A stretch of 64,000 nt of DNA from Polystyrenella longa (lineage in GTDB: Bacteria; Planctomycetota; Planctomycetia; Planctomycetales; Planctomycetaceae). The notes beneath the pieces were generated by a model. That model did not search any database and was not told the origin of the DNA. It worked only from the letters and a program-made list of their open reading frames with translations. Within the stretch, counting starts at the first letter, position 1. Each line of letters starts with the position of its first letter. The stretch is from positions 3,681,001 to 3,745,000 of the forward strand of contig NZ_CP036281.1 of assembly GCF_007750395.1 (NCBI RefSeq), in the 5' to 3' direction. Position numbers and translations under genes: made by a program. Shown here piece after piece: positions 37,699-46,016 of the stretch.

Positions 37699-38451
37699 GT
37701 GATCCGACTTACTGCCGCTTTACTATTGCTGACTTTCTCGATGACAGCCGTCACCAGTGCTGTTGCCGACGAAATGCCAGTCCATACGCTGCCAGTCGCC
37801 GATTTGAAATCGGAAGCTGACTTCAACGTTCAGTATGTTACTGAAGTACTGGAAAAGCTGGAGAGCGATGACAAATACGATGACGTGAAGAAAAAAGTCA
37901 AACGCGCAGGCGCAACGCTCGCTGTCGTGGCTCAGGTCATCGCCACACATCCCGATGCTGAATCTGCCGGCGTAGCCGCCGCTGATCTGCGAGATGCAGG
38001 AATCGCCATTCGTGACGCCCAGGACGCCGCCGCCGCCAAAGCAGGACTGGCATCCGCCATCAAAGCCTACGCCGGTGAAGCCAGCGGAACCGCCGTCAGC
38101 GAACATGAGTGGAAAGGTCTGATCGGAATGCACGACATGATGGAAGTGATCACCTATCGCTCCAGCCGACTCCGCCGTGGTGTCCGTCGTCTCCGCGAAC
38201 CTCAGGAAGACAAACTGCACGCAGTTGCAATTGCTGTTCTTTCTGTTCCCATGGAAGCAGACACACACGAAGTCAAAGACGAAACACTCATTCCCGAGTG
38301 GCAGAAGATGTCTAAAGCGTCTCAGGACCTCGCTGTAAAACTGGCCAAAGCCATGGCCGAAGAAAACGAAGAAGAAGCTCAGGATTTATACAAGTCCTTG
38401 GGAGAAACCTGTAAAGCCTGCCATACTCAATTCCGCCACGAAGAAGAGTAA
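37699..38451 (+). CDS. Exported cytochrome c'-like protein with one heme site
   Basis: A 250-residue periplasmic protein with a signal peptide (about 1-24, cleaved near AVADEM). The single c-type heme site CKACHTQFRHEEE lies at the extreme C-terminus, the position and style of cytochrome c' (CxxCHxxFR). The body is almost wholly helical, with Ala- and Lys-rich amphipathic segments. At 250 residues it is about twice the length of a classic cytochrome c', so the N-terminal half may be a second helical bundle without heme. The GTG start has GGGAG 8 bases upstream; an earlier TTG is less likely. A bidirectional terminator follows. Confidence 0.8.
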   Translation: MIRLTAALLLLTFSMTAVTSAVADEMPVHTLPVADLKSEADFNVQYVTEVLEKLESDDKYDDVKKKVKRAGATLAVVAQVIATHPDAESAGVAAADLRDAGIAIRDAQDAAAAKAGLASAIKAYAGEASGTAVSEHEWKGLIGMHDMMEVITYRSSRLRRGVRRLREPQEDKLHAVAIAVLSVPMEADTHEVKDETLIPEWQKMSKASQDLAVKLAKAMAEENEEEAQDLYKSLGETCKACHTQFRHEEE

Positions 38452-38490
38452 GCTGCAGCTTAAGAGAGTTTGTTCTCCAACAAACCACAG

Positions 38491-38530
38491 AAAAGCCGGT
38501 GCTGAGCAACGCTCAACACCGGCTTTTTTA
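38491..38530. terminator. Bidirectional intrinsic terminator
   Basis: aaaagccggtg and caccggctttt flank an inner stem tgagc/gctca. Six or more T follow on the plus strand and four on the minus strand. It serves both the cytochrome gene and the convergent PQQ-repeat gene. Confidence 0.92.
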
Positions 38531-38563
38531 TTTCAACAGACTTAACAGACCAAACAAAGAAGT

Positions 38564-39832
38564 CTATTCCTGCTCAACACAGAACAAGGACTTATTCGTT
38601 CTTAAAAAGATTTGTCCGTTCGAAAATGCGGGAGTAGAATTTGAACGTTCGTCGAAAGTGTTCACAGCAATTTCCTGGAACTCATTCGGGTTGGCGGCAA
38701 AAACAATCGTGGACCCATCTTTTGCAGTGGCATAGATACGCCCATCTGCCATGACCGTCGCTCCCCAGTAGTCGTCCGTGCCACGGGTCTTCCACTGCTC
38801 TTCCCCATCATTCTTCACGTCGATGCATTGAATGATTCCGGGCCCCGCATTGGCCATATAAATATAATCGCCAACAATGACGCCTGTACTGACACGAGAT
38901 GGCTGTCGTTTCGGTGTGTACCAGATACGATTCGACTCGGTAGCATCTCCTTCGCCGGTCAGCGTAAATCCGAGAGCAGGCCCTTTATACCCTCCCATGG
39001 CAACTCCGATGGAATCCCCAATCGCGGTCGATGAATACACCAGATCGCCACGTTCACTGGGCAAACCGCCAACGAACCATAGCTCCTCCCCTGACTGGGG
39101 ATCTAATGCAAGCACACGACTGGGCATGCTGCAGACAAGTTGATTTTTGCCGTCGACTTTAACGATGACAGGTGTACTCCAGGAACCAACTTTCTTTCCA
39201 CTCAGGTCATCCGTTCCACCCGGTTCGTCTTTCTTCCAGACTTCTTCGCCATCGGAAAGCGTTAATGCCACCATGAAGGTATTTTCACCCGGCCCATAGA
39301 ACTGATAGACCTTGTCTTGATAGATCACTGGTGACGAACCATAACCCCAGACATGTTTAACCGGTCCATAGCTTTTGTGCCAAAGCTCATTGCCCGAGTG
39401 ATCATAACAATAGATACCCGGAGTTCCATGCCAGACAACAACACAGTCCTCATTGGCAGCTGGGGTAGTGCCTGCGTACGGATTGGTCTGGTGAGTCTCT
39501 TCATTGGGTTCGGATTGAACCACTTTATTCCAGAGTTCATCGCCGGTATTGCGATCGAAACAGTGCAAGGTTCGTTCCGAACCATCTTCATTAGCCGAAG
39601 TGACATACACAAGCCCATCAATGGCGATGGGACTGCCGTTGCCATCACCGGGCAACTCCGCTTTCCATTTTAAGTTTTTCTCACTGCTCCATTCGGTCGG
39701 GTAGGCAGCATCGGTTGCCACTGCGTTCGCCATCCCCCCCCTGAAGCCGGGCCAATCAGCCCCTTCTGTCGTAATGCCAGAACCAATGGCGAGAAGTAAC
39801 CCCGCACTCATAATCGCGACCTGTCTCAACAT
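38564..39832 (-). CDS. Exported PQQ-type beta-propeller protein
   Basis: A secreted 422-residue protein with a signal peptide over about residues 1-24, then repeated blade motifs such as GLVYVTSANEDGSERTLHCF, GIYCYDHSGNELWHKSYGPV and RVLALDPQSGEELWF, about six to seven blades of the PQQ-like (BamB/pyrrolo-quinoline quinone) kind. No dehydrogenase catalytic Asp/Ca motif is clear, so it is most likely a non-catalytic propeller as in many planctomycete outer-surface proteins. Two ATGs occur at 39835 and 39832; the SD spacing (GAGG) fits the second. It lies downstream of the ALDH gene by 150 bases. Confidence 0.85.
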   Translation of the reverse strand: MLRQVAIMSAGLLLAIGSGITTEGADWPGFRGGMANAVATDAAYPTEWSSEKNLKWKAELPGDGNGSPIAIDGLVYVTSANEDGSERTLHCFDRNTGDELWNKVVQSEPNEETHQTNPYAGTTPAANEDCVVVWHGTPGIYCYDHSGNELWHKSYGPVKHVWGYGSSPVIYQDKVYQFYGPGENTFMVALTLSDGEEVWKKDEPGGTDDLSGKKVGSWSTPVIVKVDGKNQLVCSMPSRVLALDPQSGEELWFVGGLPSERGDLVYSSTAIGDSIGVAMGGYKGPALGFTLTGEGDATESNRIWYTPKRQPSRVSTGVIVGDYIYMANAGPGIIQCIDVKNDGEEQWKTRGTDDYWGATVMADGRIYATAKDGSTIVFAANPNEFQEIAVNTFDERSNSTPAFSNGQIFLRTNKSLFCVEQE

Positions 39833-39982
39833 CATTCTTCCTCTTTTCCGAATTAGTTTTTAGACATCACCTACAACAAACGTGAGTGCGTTGCAGAAGA
39901 CGTTATCCTCAATCAGGACAGCTTGTTTATTATCCTGACGAATATCACATTGCACAAGCGAAGTTTGCAAACCGGAGCCTGT

Positions 39983-41341
39983 TCAGGCGATCCATACAGT
40001 CTTCACATTGACGAATTCATGAATGCCTGGTTTTCCCAATTCGCGACCGTACCCGGAATTCTTGATACCACCAAAACTGATTCTTGGATCGGACTTCACA
40101 ATCTCATTCACAAAGACGGCACCACTTTCGATGCGGGGAACCAGCTTATCCGCAAGCTCAATATTTTTCGTCCAGAGGGAACCGCCGAGTCCGAAACTGG
40201 AATCATTCGCCAACTGAATCGCATGATCAACGTCATTCGCTTCAACTAAAACAGCTACCGGCCCGAACATCTCTTCTTGGAACGCGATGTTATCTGGTTT
40301 GATATTCTCCAGAAGCGTAGGAGCATAATAACTGCCGACTCGGTCCAGCGGTTTTCCGCCACATACCAGTACACCTCCCTGCTGCACACTCTTTTCGACC
40401 TGGGTGTGTAGTTCTTCACGAAGGTCCTGTCGCGCCATCGGGCCGATATCGGTCGCTTCATCCAACGGGTCACCGACTTTCAACGATTCGATCCTAGAGA
40501 CGAGAGCATCCTTGAACTCCTTTATGATCTCGGTCTGCACGATAAACCGTTTCGCTGCAATACAGCTCTGGCCCGTGTTCTGCATCCGTCCTTTAATAGC
40601 TTTTGCAGCGACATCGTCGATATCGACATCGGCCAGGACTATAAAAGGATCCGAGCCTCCCAACTCCAAAACAGATTTCTTAATCTGCTTGCCCGCCTGC
40701 CCTGCAACTGCTCGGCCAGCCTCTTCGCTGCCTGTTAAGGTAACCGCTTTGATATGCGGACTGTCGATAACTTTTTCAATCGCGGAAGATTTCAGGGGCA
40801 ATGTCGACCAGACATGCGGAGGAAACCCAGCCTCCTCCGTCAATTGTTGAATCGCAATCGCGCAACCTTGCACATTGGAGGCATGTTTTAACAGGCCAAC
40901 ATTTCCTGCCATCAGATTCGGAGCCAGAAAACGAAAAACCTGCCAGAACGGAAAGTTCCAGGGCATCACGGCTAGTACAGGGCCCAGTGGGTCATAACGA
41001 AAGTAGCTGTGACTGGCAGACGTCTCAACGGGAACAGGTTGCAGAAACTCTTCCGCCCGCTCCGCATAGAATTCGCAAACTAAGGCACATTTCTCGATTT
41101 CGGCGGTTGATTCCGAAATCGGCTTTCCCATTTCATTGGTGATCAGCCTGGCATAGATCTCCTTGTCGGACTTCAATCCGCTTGCCAGATTGAGCATCAT
41201 TTTCTTGCGACTATCGAAAGACGTCTCACGCCATTCTTTATACGCATTCGCAGAGAATTGAAGCTGCTCCGTGACTTGCTGCTCAGTCCAAACCGGATAC
41301 TCCCCGATCAATTCTCCATTCGCTGGATTGATGGACTTCAT
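39983..41341 (-). CDS. NAD(P)-dependent aldehyde dehydrogenase (succinate-semialdehyde type)
   Basis: A 452-residue oxidoreductase of the ALDH family that oxidises a semialdehyde to the acid. The catalytic Glu is in LELGGSDPFIV (about 227), the Cys in NTGQSCIAAKRF (about 261), with AVMPWNFPFWQVFRFLAPNL (about 119-138) in the cofactor fold and GPVAVLVEANDVDHAI near 355. The MKSINPANGELIGEYP start is characteristic of succinate-semialdehyde dehydrogenases. GGAGG about 6 bases before the ATG marks the start. It is 37 bases downstream of the M24 gene, so it is very likely in the same operon. Its substrate may be set by that pathway (see findings). Confidence 0.9.
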   Translation of the reverse strand: MKSINPANGELIGEYPVWTEQQVTEQLQFSANAYKEWRETSFDSRKKMMLNLASGLKSDKEIYARLITNEMGKPISESTAEIEKCALVCEFYAERAEEFLQPVPVETSASHSYFRYDPLGPVLAVMPWNFPFWQVFRFLAPNLMAGNVGLLKHASNVQGCAIAIQQLTEEAGFPPHVWSTLPLKSSAIEKVIDSPHIKAVTLTGSEEAGRAVAGQAGKQIKKSVLELGGSDPFIVLADVDIDDVAAKAIKGRMQNTGQSCIAAKRFIVQTEIIKEFKDALVSRIESLKVGDPLDEATDIGPMARQDLREELHTQVEKSVQQGGVLVCGGKPLDRVGSYYAPTLLENIKPDNIAFQEEMFGPVAVLVEANDVDHAIQLANDSSFGLGGSLWTKNIELADKLVPRIESGAVFVNEIVKSDPRISFGGIKNSGYGRELGKPGIHEFVNVKTVWIA

Positions 41342-41378
41342 TGTTCCCTCCTATTCTGGTTGACGGAACAGCGGTCAG

Positions 41379-42482
41379 TTAATATCCGGTGGGAATCGTG
41401 GTTATCTTTTCGAGCCCCGACTCACCAAGATAATAAACTTCTTCGATCCGCAGTCCCCCTTTGAGTTCATCGTGATACAGACCAGGCTCGACTGTAAACA
41501 AATCTCCGACCTCGAAATAATCGTCCCATTCAGGATTCAAATGAGGTGCCTCGTGTGGAGAAAGACCGAGCCCATGACCGAGGTGGTGCGGAAACGACCA
41601 ACCTCGATAGTCATTGAGACTATTATAGGCGTTTTCGTAAACTTCGCGGCAACTGACCCCGGGACGCACCGAGGATTCGACCAGTTGAATGGCCTCCAGC
41701 ACCTGCTCACGCGCTTCCTCCTGGGCAGCAGAGGGACTATCCACGGCTATCGTCCGGCACATATCGCTACGATACCCACGACACTCGACACCCAGGTCGA
41801 TGACGGCTAACTCGCCCGATTCGGCCGGGCGATAACGAGGTAATCCCCCCCCTTCCCCACAGCGGAAGTCGTTCCCGAAGAAACCGAAATGTTCTCCTTG
41901 AAGATTGCCCAGAATCTGCATCATTCCTGCGTACAACTCGACTTCGGTAACACCCACTTTGAGATTTTCACGCACGTACTCATAGGCTGCTTCCGTTGTC
42001 TGAAACAATCTTTTGAAGAGTTCGATTTCGTCGTCATACTTTCGGCGTCGCTGTTTTAATATTGCCGGATACAGGTCGACCTGCTCGATCCCCTCCACGG
42101 GAAGCAATCCGGGACGGATACCGAAGTCGACGCCCAGCCTTTTCACATTGTGTAATTCGGTGGACAACTCGAGCAGGCTGTTTTGCAGTTGCTCTTCCAC
42201 CATCGTCGCGACTTTGTTGAAAATATAGTTCTTCTTAATGTCAACCGCCGTGGGCCAGTCGCATTCGAACGGCATGACCAGAGTCCGCACGCCATCACGA
42301 GTCATCAGGAACAAGGGTGCAAAAAAAGGACGTTCCCAGTAAGCGGCGTAATAATGCACATGTCGTGGATCGCCAATTAAGACGGCATCCAACTGTTGCT
42401 CTTCCATCAAGCGTACGAGGTGCTGTTGTCGCTCTTCGCAGGATTTAACGGATAAAGTGGGAATTGGCGAGTGGACTTGCAT
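41379..42482 (-). CDS. M24 metallopeptidase family protein (Xaa-Pro aminopeptidase/creatinase fold)
   Basis: A 367-residue pita-bread fold enzyme. The five metal ligands are present: two Asp in VIDLGVECRGYRSDMCRT (about 227-244), His in FPHHLGHGLGLSPHE (about 298-312) and two Glu in FTVEPGLYHDELKGGLRIEE (about 331-350). The N-terminal half is the creatinase-like domain. Members hydrolyse Xaa-Pro peptide bonds, but others open cyclic or amidine substrates (creatinase, ectoine hydrolase DoeA). AGGA 8 bases before the ATG supports the start. It is flanked by an RraA-family gene and an ALDH, and the AspA-family gene diverges beyond, which suggests small-molecule catabolism rather than peptide digestion. 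Confidence 0.9.
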   Translation of the reverse strand: MQVHSPIPTLSVKSCEERQQHLVRLMEEQQLDAVLIGDPRHVHYYAAYWERPFFAPLFLMTRDGVRTLVMPFECDWPTAVDIKKNYIFNKVATMVEEQLQNSLLELSTELHNVKRLGVDFGIRPGLLPVEGIEQVDLYPAILKQRRRKYDDEIELFKRLFQTTEAAYEYVRENLKVGVTEVELYAGMMQILGNLQGEHFGFFGNDFRCGEGGGLPRYRPAESGELAVIDLGVECRGYRSDMCRTIAVDSPSAAQEEAREQVLEAIQLVESSVRPGVSCREVYENAYNSLNDYRGWSFPHHLGHGLGLSPHEAPHLNPEWDDYFEVGDLFTVEPGLYHDELKGGLRIEEVYYLGESGLEKITTIPTGY

Positions 42483-42505
42483 AGTCGTATCCTGTGATGC
42501 TCTAC

Positions 42506-42537
42506 TTAAGTGTTAATAATGTTAAGTGTTAATAATG
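42506..42537. repeat. Perfect 16-bp tandem duplication before M24 gene
   Basis: ttaagtgttaataatg occurs twice in direct tandem (42506-42521 and 42522-42537) in the 87-base gap between the RraA-family gene and the M24 gene. In the transcribed direction it lies just upstream of the M24 start. It could be an operator pair or a recent slippage duplication. Confidence 0.8.
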
Positions 42538-42569
42538 TTTCCAAAGATACTGATTCAGTGAATCAGAAC

Positions 42570-43220
42570 TTATAAAACACCGAATTTTTCATAGGCTTCG
42601 GTCGCTTTCATTCCTGCTTTGATCGCATCTCGGGTCACGTTTTCAGCGTTAATTTTTCCCCAGGCATCCTGCAACACCTGCAATTCGACTTGCCGGGGAA
42701 CCACGACCACACCATCAATGTCAGCCATCACCAGGTCGCCCGACTCGAACCGAACACCATCGATCTCCACAGGGACATCATATTCAACAACCCGTTGCCG
42801 GTGCTGAGAGTCGTAAGGGGAAGTTCCGGCGGCATAAACAAGAAAGTCCATTTCCCGCATCTGGCGAACGTCTCGAACGCACCCATTAATGAGTGCACCG
42901 ACACAACCCTGGTTCCGTGCTGCGGTGGAGAGTAATTCTCCCCAAATCCCCGATCGGCGAGAGCCTTGAGCAGCAGCGATGATGACATCGTCCGGCTGAC
43001 AGGAATCAACCGCTTTGAGTTCCTGCTCGTAGGGGTTCGGATCTTCGTGAGCCATATCCATCCACAAAGTGGTCTTACAGCGTCCCACCAGCGGACGGTC
43101 CACTGTTAATGGTCGCAATTCAATGCGGGGCGACTGATGCCGAAACCCCAGACTATCCAACACATCACATAAAACAGCGGTATAAAATTTTTCGCGGATT
43201 AACTCCAACGTGATTTCCAT
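42570..43220 (-). CDS. RraA-family protein (aldolase or ribonuclease regulator fold)
   Basis: A 216-residue RraA/MenG-fold protein. Typical marks are DVIIAAAQGSRRSGIWGELL (about 77-96), ALINGCVRDVRQMREMDFLV (about 110-129) and GDLVMADIDGVVVVPRQ near 160-175. Family members either bind RNase E or act as class II aldolases on 4-hydroxy-4-methyl-2-oxoglutarate-type acids. Given its neighbours, an enzymatic role is the better guess here. The gene is the first of the minus-strand unit RraA - M24 - ALDH. No strong SD precedes the ATG. It is divergent to the AspA-family gene with about 250 bases between. Confidence 0.88.
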   Translation of the reverse strand: MEITLELIREKFYTAVLCDVLDSLGFRHQSPRIELRPLTVDRPLVGRCKTTLWMDMAHEDPNPYEQELKAVDSCQPDDVIIAAAQGSRRSGIWGELLSTAARNQGCVGALINGCVRDVRQMREMDFLVYAAGTSPYDSQHRQRVVEYDVPVEIDGVRFESGDLVMADIDGVVVVPRQVELQVLQDAWGKINAENVTRDAIKAGMKATEAYEKFGVL

Positions 43221-43471
43221 GAGATGACTCGATTTCTATACTGGGTGGTTCCTGCCAGATCATGTCGTCCGACCAGATTCTGAATAAGCTGCATCCTAGC
43301 ATGAGTGGTACAATTATTTGTAGCCTCCGTCAGTACGTATGATCATACGAGTCATTATTTAAGTCCCCACACTGTTCCCTCAATCCTACGAACCTTTCTG
43401 GAATACTGCAAAGTTTTCTCAAGCTGATAACAATGCTGTCCCTTCCATCGCTTCTGAATGAAAGCTCAACC

Positions 43472-44482
43472 ATGTCGCTATCAAAAATCGAAATCACCGG
43501 GCAACATGAAGGGCCGCATCTGTTGATCACGGGTGGTGTTCATGGAGACGAGTTTGAACCGATGGTGGCGATCCAGCGATTGGAAACGTACCTCTCTACG
43601 AGAACTACCGGACTCCATGGAAGAGTGACATTGATTCCGATTGTTAATGAAGCGGCTTTCGCACGTGGTTCACGAACTGCCGACGATGAAAAAGACCTCG
43701 CACGAACCTGCCCCGGAAATGCTGAGGGAACCATCACCGAGCAGATCGCCGATCAATTGACTGCAGAGATTCGACAAGCGGATTGTTACATGGACCTGCA
43801 TACGGGCGGCACACGGATTGCGGTCTATCCGCTGACTGGTTACATGCTGCACACGGATCCCAAAGTATTAGAGACATCACGCCGTATGGCACAGGCGTTT
43901 GGGCTTCCCGTCGTCTGGGGAACAACACCGAACCTCGATGGCAGGTCTCTTTCAATCGCAAGAGAGGTTCCCATCCCTGCGATATACACTGAATATCTGG
44001 GGGGAGGAACATGCTCACCGCGCGGAGTCAGGGCTTACATACAAGGATGCCTGAATGTCCTCCATGAGCTTCAACTGCTGGAGGGCGATGCCCCCCGACT
44101 CGACCCGGGAACCTCACGTGAGTTCGTGCAATTGACTATCGAAGACGACCGGGAACAAGCGGGCCATATGCAGATCAATCACCCGGCTTCGCGGGCTGGT
44201 TTATGGACGCCCGAAGTCGAATTGGGCAGCTACGTTGAGAAGGGAGAAAGATTGGGAACCATCGCTTCTGCAGATGGAAAACAGCAATCGGAAGTCGTCG
44301 CTAATCAGACGGGATTGGTACTGGTGCTGCGTACATTTTGTTATGTCGCTCAAGAAGAGTTTCTTGCAGTCATCCTGGAACCACCGACGGAGGAAGCCGG
44401 CTCAATGATGCAACAGATTTCAAAACATCAACCCTTGTTTATGCATTCCGTCTCCCTGAATCAGCTGCTAGACTGTAATTAG
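43472..44482 (+). CDS. Succinylglutamate desuccinylase/aspartoacylase-family deacylase
   Basis: A 336-residue zinc hydrolase of the AspA/AstE (M14-like) family that removes an acyl group from an N-acylated amino acid. The zinc ligands are His and Glu in LLITGGVHGDEFE (about 17-29) and the later His in CYMDLHTGGTR (about 104-114). The pattern GRVTLIPIVNEAAFARGSRT with a following TCPGNAEGTITEQIAD resembles ectoine-pathway DoeB-type deacetylases more than aspartoacylase. ATG at 43472 is used; a start at 43433 would add 13 residues, neither has a strong SD. It has a C-terminal beta-domain with GLWTPEVELGSYVEKGERLG, as in this family. It diverges from the RraA gene. Confidence 0.85.
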   Translation: MSLSKIEITGQHEGPHLLITGGVHGDEFEPMVAIQRLETYLSTRTTGLHGRVTLIPIVNEAAFARGSRTADDEKDLARTCPGNAEGTITEQIADQLTAEIRQADCYMDLHTGGTRIAVYPLTGYMLHTDPKVLETSRRMAQAFGLPVVWGTTPNLDGRSLSIAREVPIPAIYTEYLGGGTCSPRGVRAYIQGCLNVLHELQLLEGDAPRLDPGTSREFVQLTIEDDREQAGHMQINHPASRAGLWTPEVELGSYVEKGERLGTIASADGKQQSEVVANQTGLVLVLRTFCYVAQEEFLAVILEPPTEEAGSMMQQISKHQPLFMHSVSLNQLLDCN

Positions 44483-44530
44483 TAACTGCCCCAACTTCCC
44501 ACCATTTAACCAATGCCCCCGAGGAAATTG

Positions 44531-45922
44531 ATGCTCCGTCTGCTGCGACCCGCTGTTGTATCTTTCCTGATTCTAAGTAGCTGTACTTTCCTTGCGGCCG
44601 CTGAATGGCAAGCCGGTTTGTCGAAAGCAGCCATCACACCACGCAAACCGGTATGGCTTTCGGGATACGGTGGACGTGATCGCCCCGCAGAGGGAAAAGT
44701 CCACGACCTCTTTGCCAAGGCTGTTGCGTTTCAGTCGCCTTCCGGCACACGCTTAGTTCTGGTGACCACGGACCTTGGTTCCATGTCTCCCGAGATTTAC
44801 AATCACGTACTTCGGCAGGCCGAAAGTCAGTGGAAACTCGGTCGTGAAGCATTGGTCATCAATGCCTCCCATACTCATTGTGCCCCGGAAATCTGTGCCG
44901 AACGTCGTGTCTTTCACAAACTGACTGACCAGGCCGAAGCCGATCTCGTTGATTACATCGACAATCAACTAAAACCGACACTCGTTAAGCTGGTAGGCGA
45001 TGCGCTCGCCGACTTGAAACCGGCGCAACTCAGTGTGAGTCAGTCGGCGGCCTACTTCGGTAAAAGCCGGCGGTTCCCCACGACTGAGGGCGAATTCATC
45101 AACCAGCGGAACGACGCTGGAATTACAGACAACACCGTTCCCGTCCTGAAGATTACAGGGCCAAAGGGGAAACTCCGCGGTGTACTGTTTGGATATGCCT
45201 GCCATAACACGACATTGGCTTTCTATCAGTTTTGTGGAGACTACGCCGGTTTCGCCCAGTACGACATTGAAGAGCAGCATCCAGGGGCAGTCGCGATGTT
45301 TGTGATGGGCTGTGGTGGTGATCAGAACCCATACCCTCGCCATGGTCCGAATGGTCTGAACTATTGCAAACAGCATGGCCGTGAACTGGCTGACGCCGTC
45401 CTTACTTCCCTTAAGGGGCCGCAACTGGCAATCAAAGGGGAATTGCAAGTCGCCTCAACCGATGTAACACTTGATCTGGAACCACTGCCTCCTTTGGAAA
45501 CGATTCGAACTCAAGCGGAAGGTGGTCAGGAAACTCCGACATCTCGCAAAGCCAATTATCTACTTAAGCAAATCGAAACTAATGGACAGGTCGATTTAAC
45601 TCAGAACTGCCCGTTGAATGTCGCCCGGTTTGGCGACGATCTACTGTTTGTGTTTGTAAGTGGCGAAACGGTTCTTGATTACGCCCGTCTCTGTCAGTTC
45701 GCCTTTGGCGGACAGATGGTCTGGGTCGCCGGTTATAACAACGATGTCTTCGCCTACCTTCCTTCCCAGCGAATCTTGCTGGAAGGTGGCTATGAAGGGC
45801 GAACGGGCATCATCCACCAACTGACCCCGACTCCATTCCTGCCTACGGTAGAAGATAGGGTCATGGGTGGAATTCGGCAATTGGTCGAAAAAGTCTCTCA
45901 ACCCGTACCAGTCACAAAATAA
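44531..45922 (+). CDS. Secreted neutral-ceramidase-like protein, copy 1
   Basis: A 463-residue exported protein of the neutral/alkaline ceramidase N-terminal family. The signal peptide is about residues 1-27 (ending LAAAEW). Zinc-ligand positions are preserved: His in NASHTHCAPE (about 119), His in FGYACHNTT (about 229), Glu in FVSGETVLDYARL (about 380) and Tyr in GYNNDVFAYLPS (about 417). The usual nucleophile motif GDVSPN reads GCGGDQNPYPR, so the serine is replaced by Asn. GAGG six bases before ATG at 44531 supports that start. A paralogue follows on the same strand. The enzyme may hydrolyse another N-acyl or ester substrate. Confidence 0.85.
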   Translation: MLRLLRPAVVSFLILSSCTFLAAAEWQAGLSKAAITPRKPVWLSGYGGRDRPAEGKVHDLFAKAVAFQSPSGTRLVLVTTDLGSMSPEIYNHVLRQAESQWKLGREALVINASHTHCAPEICAERRVFHKLTDQAEADLVDYIDNQLKPTLVKLVGDALADLKPAQLSVSQSAAYFGKSRRFPTTEGEFINQRNDAGITDNTVPVLKITGPKGKLRGVLFGYACHNTTLAFYQFCGDYAGFAQYDIEEQHPGAVAMFVMGCGGDQNPYPRHGPNGLNYCKQHGRELADAVLTSLKGPQLAIKGELQVASTDVTLDLEPLPPLETIRTQAEGGQETPTSRKANYLLKQIETNGQVDLTQNCPLNVARFGDDLLFVFVSGETVLDYARLCQFAFGGQMVWVAGYNNDVFAYLPSQRILLEGGYEGRTGIIHQLTPTPFLPTVEDRVMGGIRQLVEKVSQPVPVTK

Positions 45923-46016
45923 GAAACCAAGCCGCCGATCCTGTAGCATTCGTTGGCTCCACCAGAAGGTTTTCGTTTCAACTTTAATAATACCCTATCG
46001 ATTGAGTTTTCTATCC

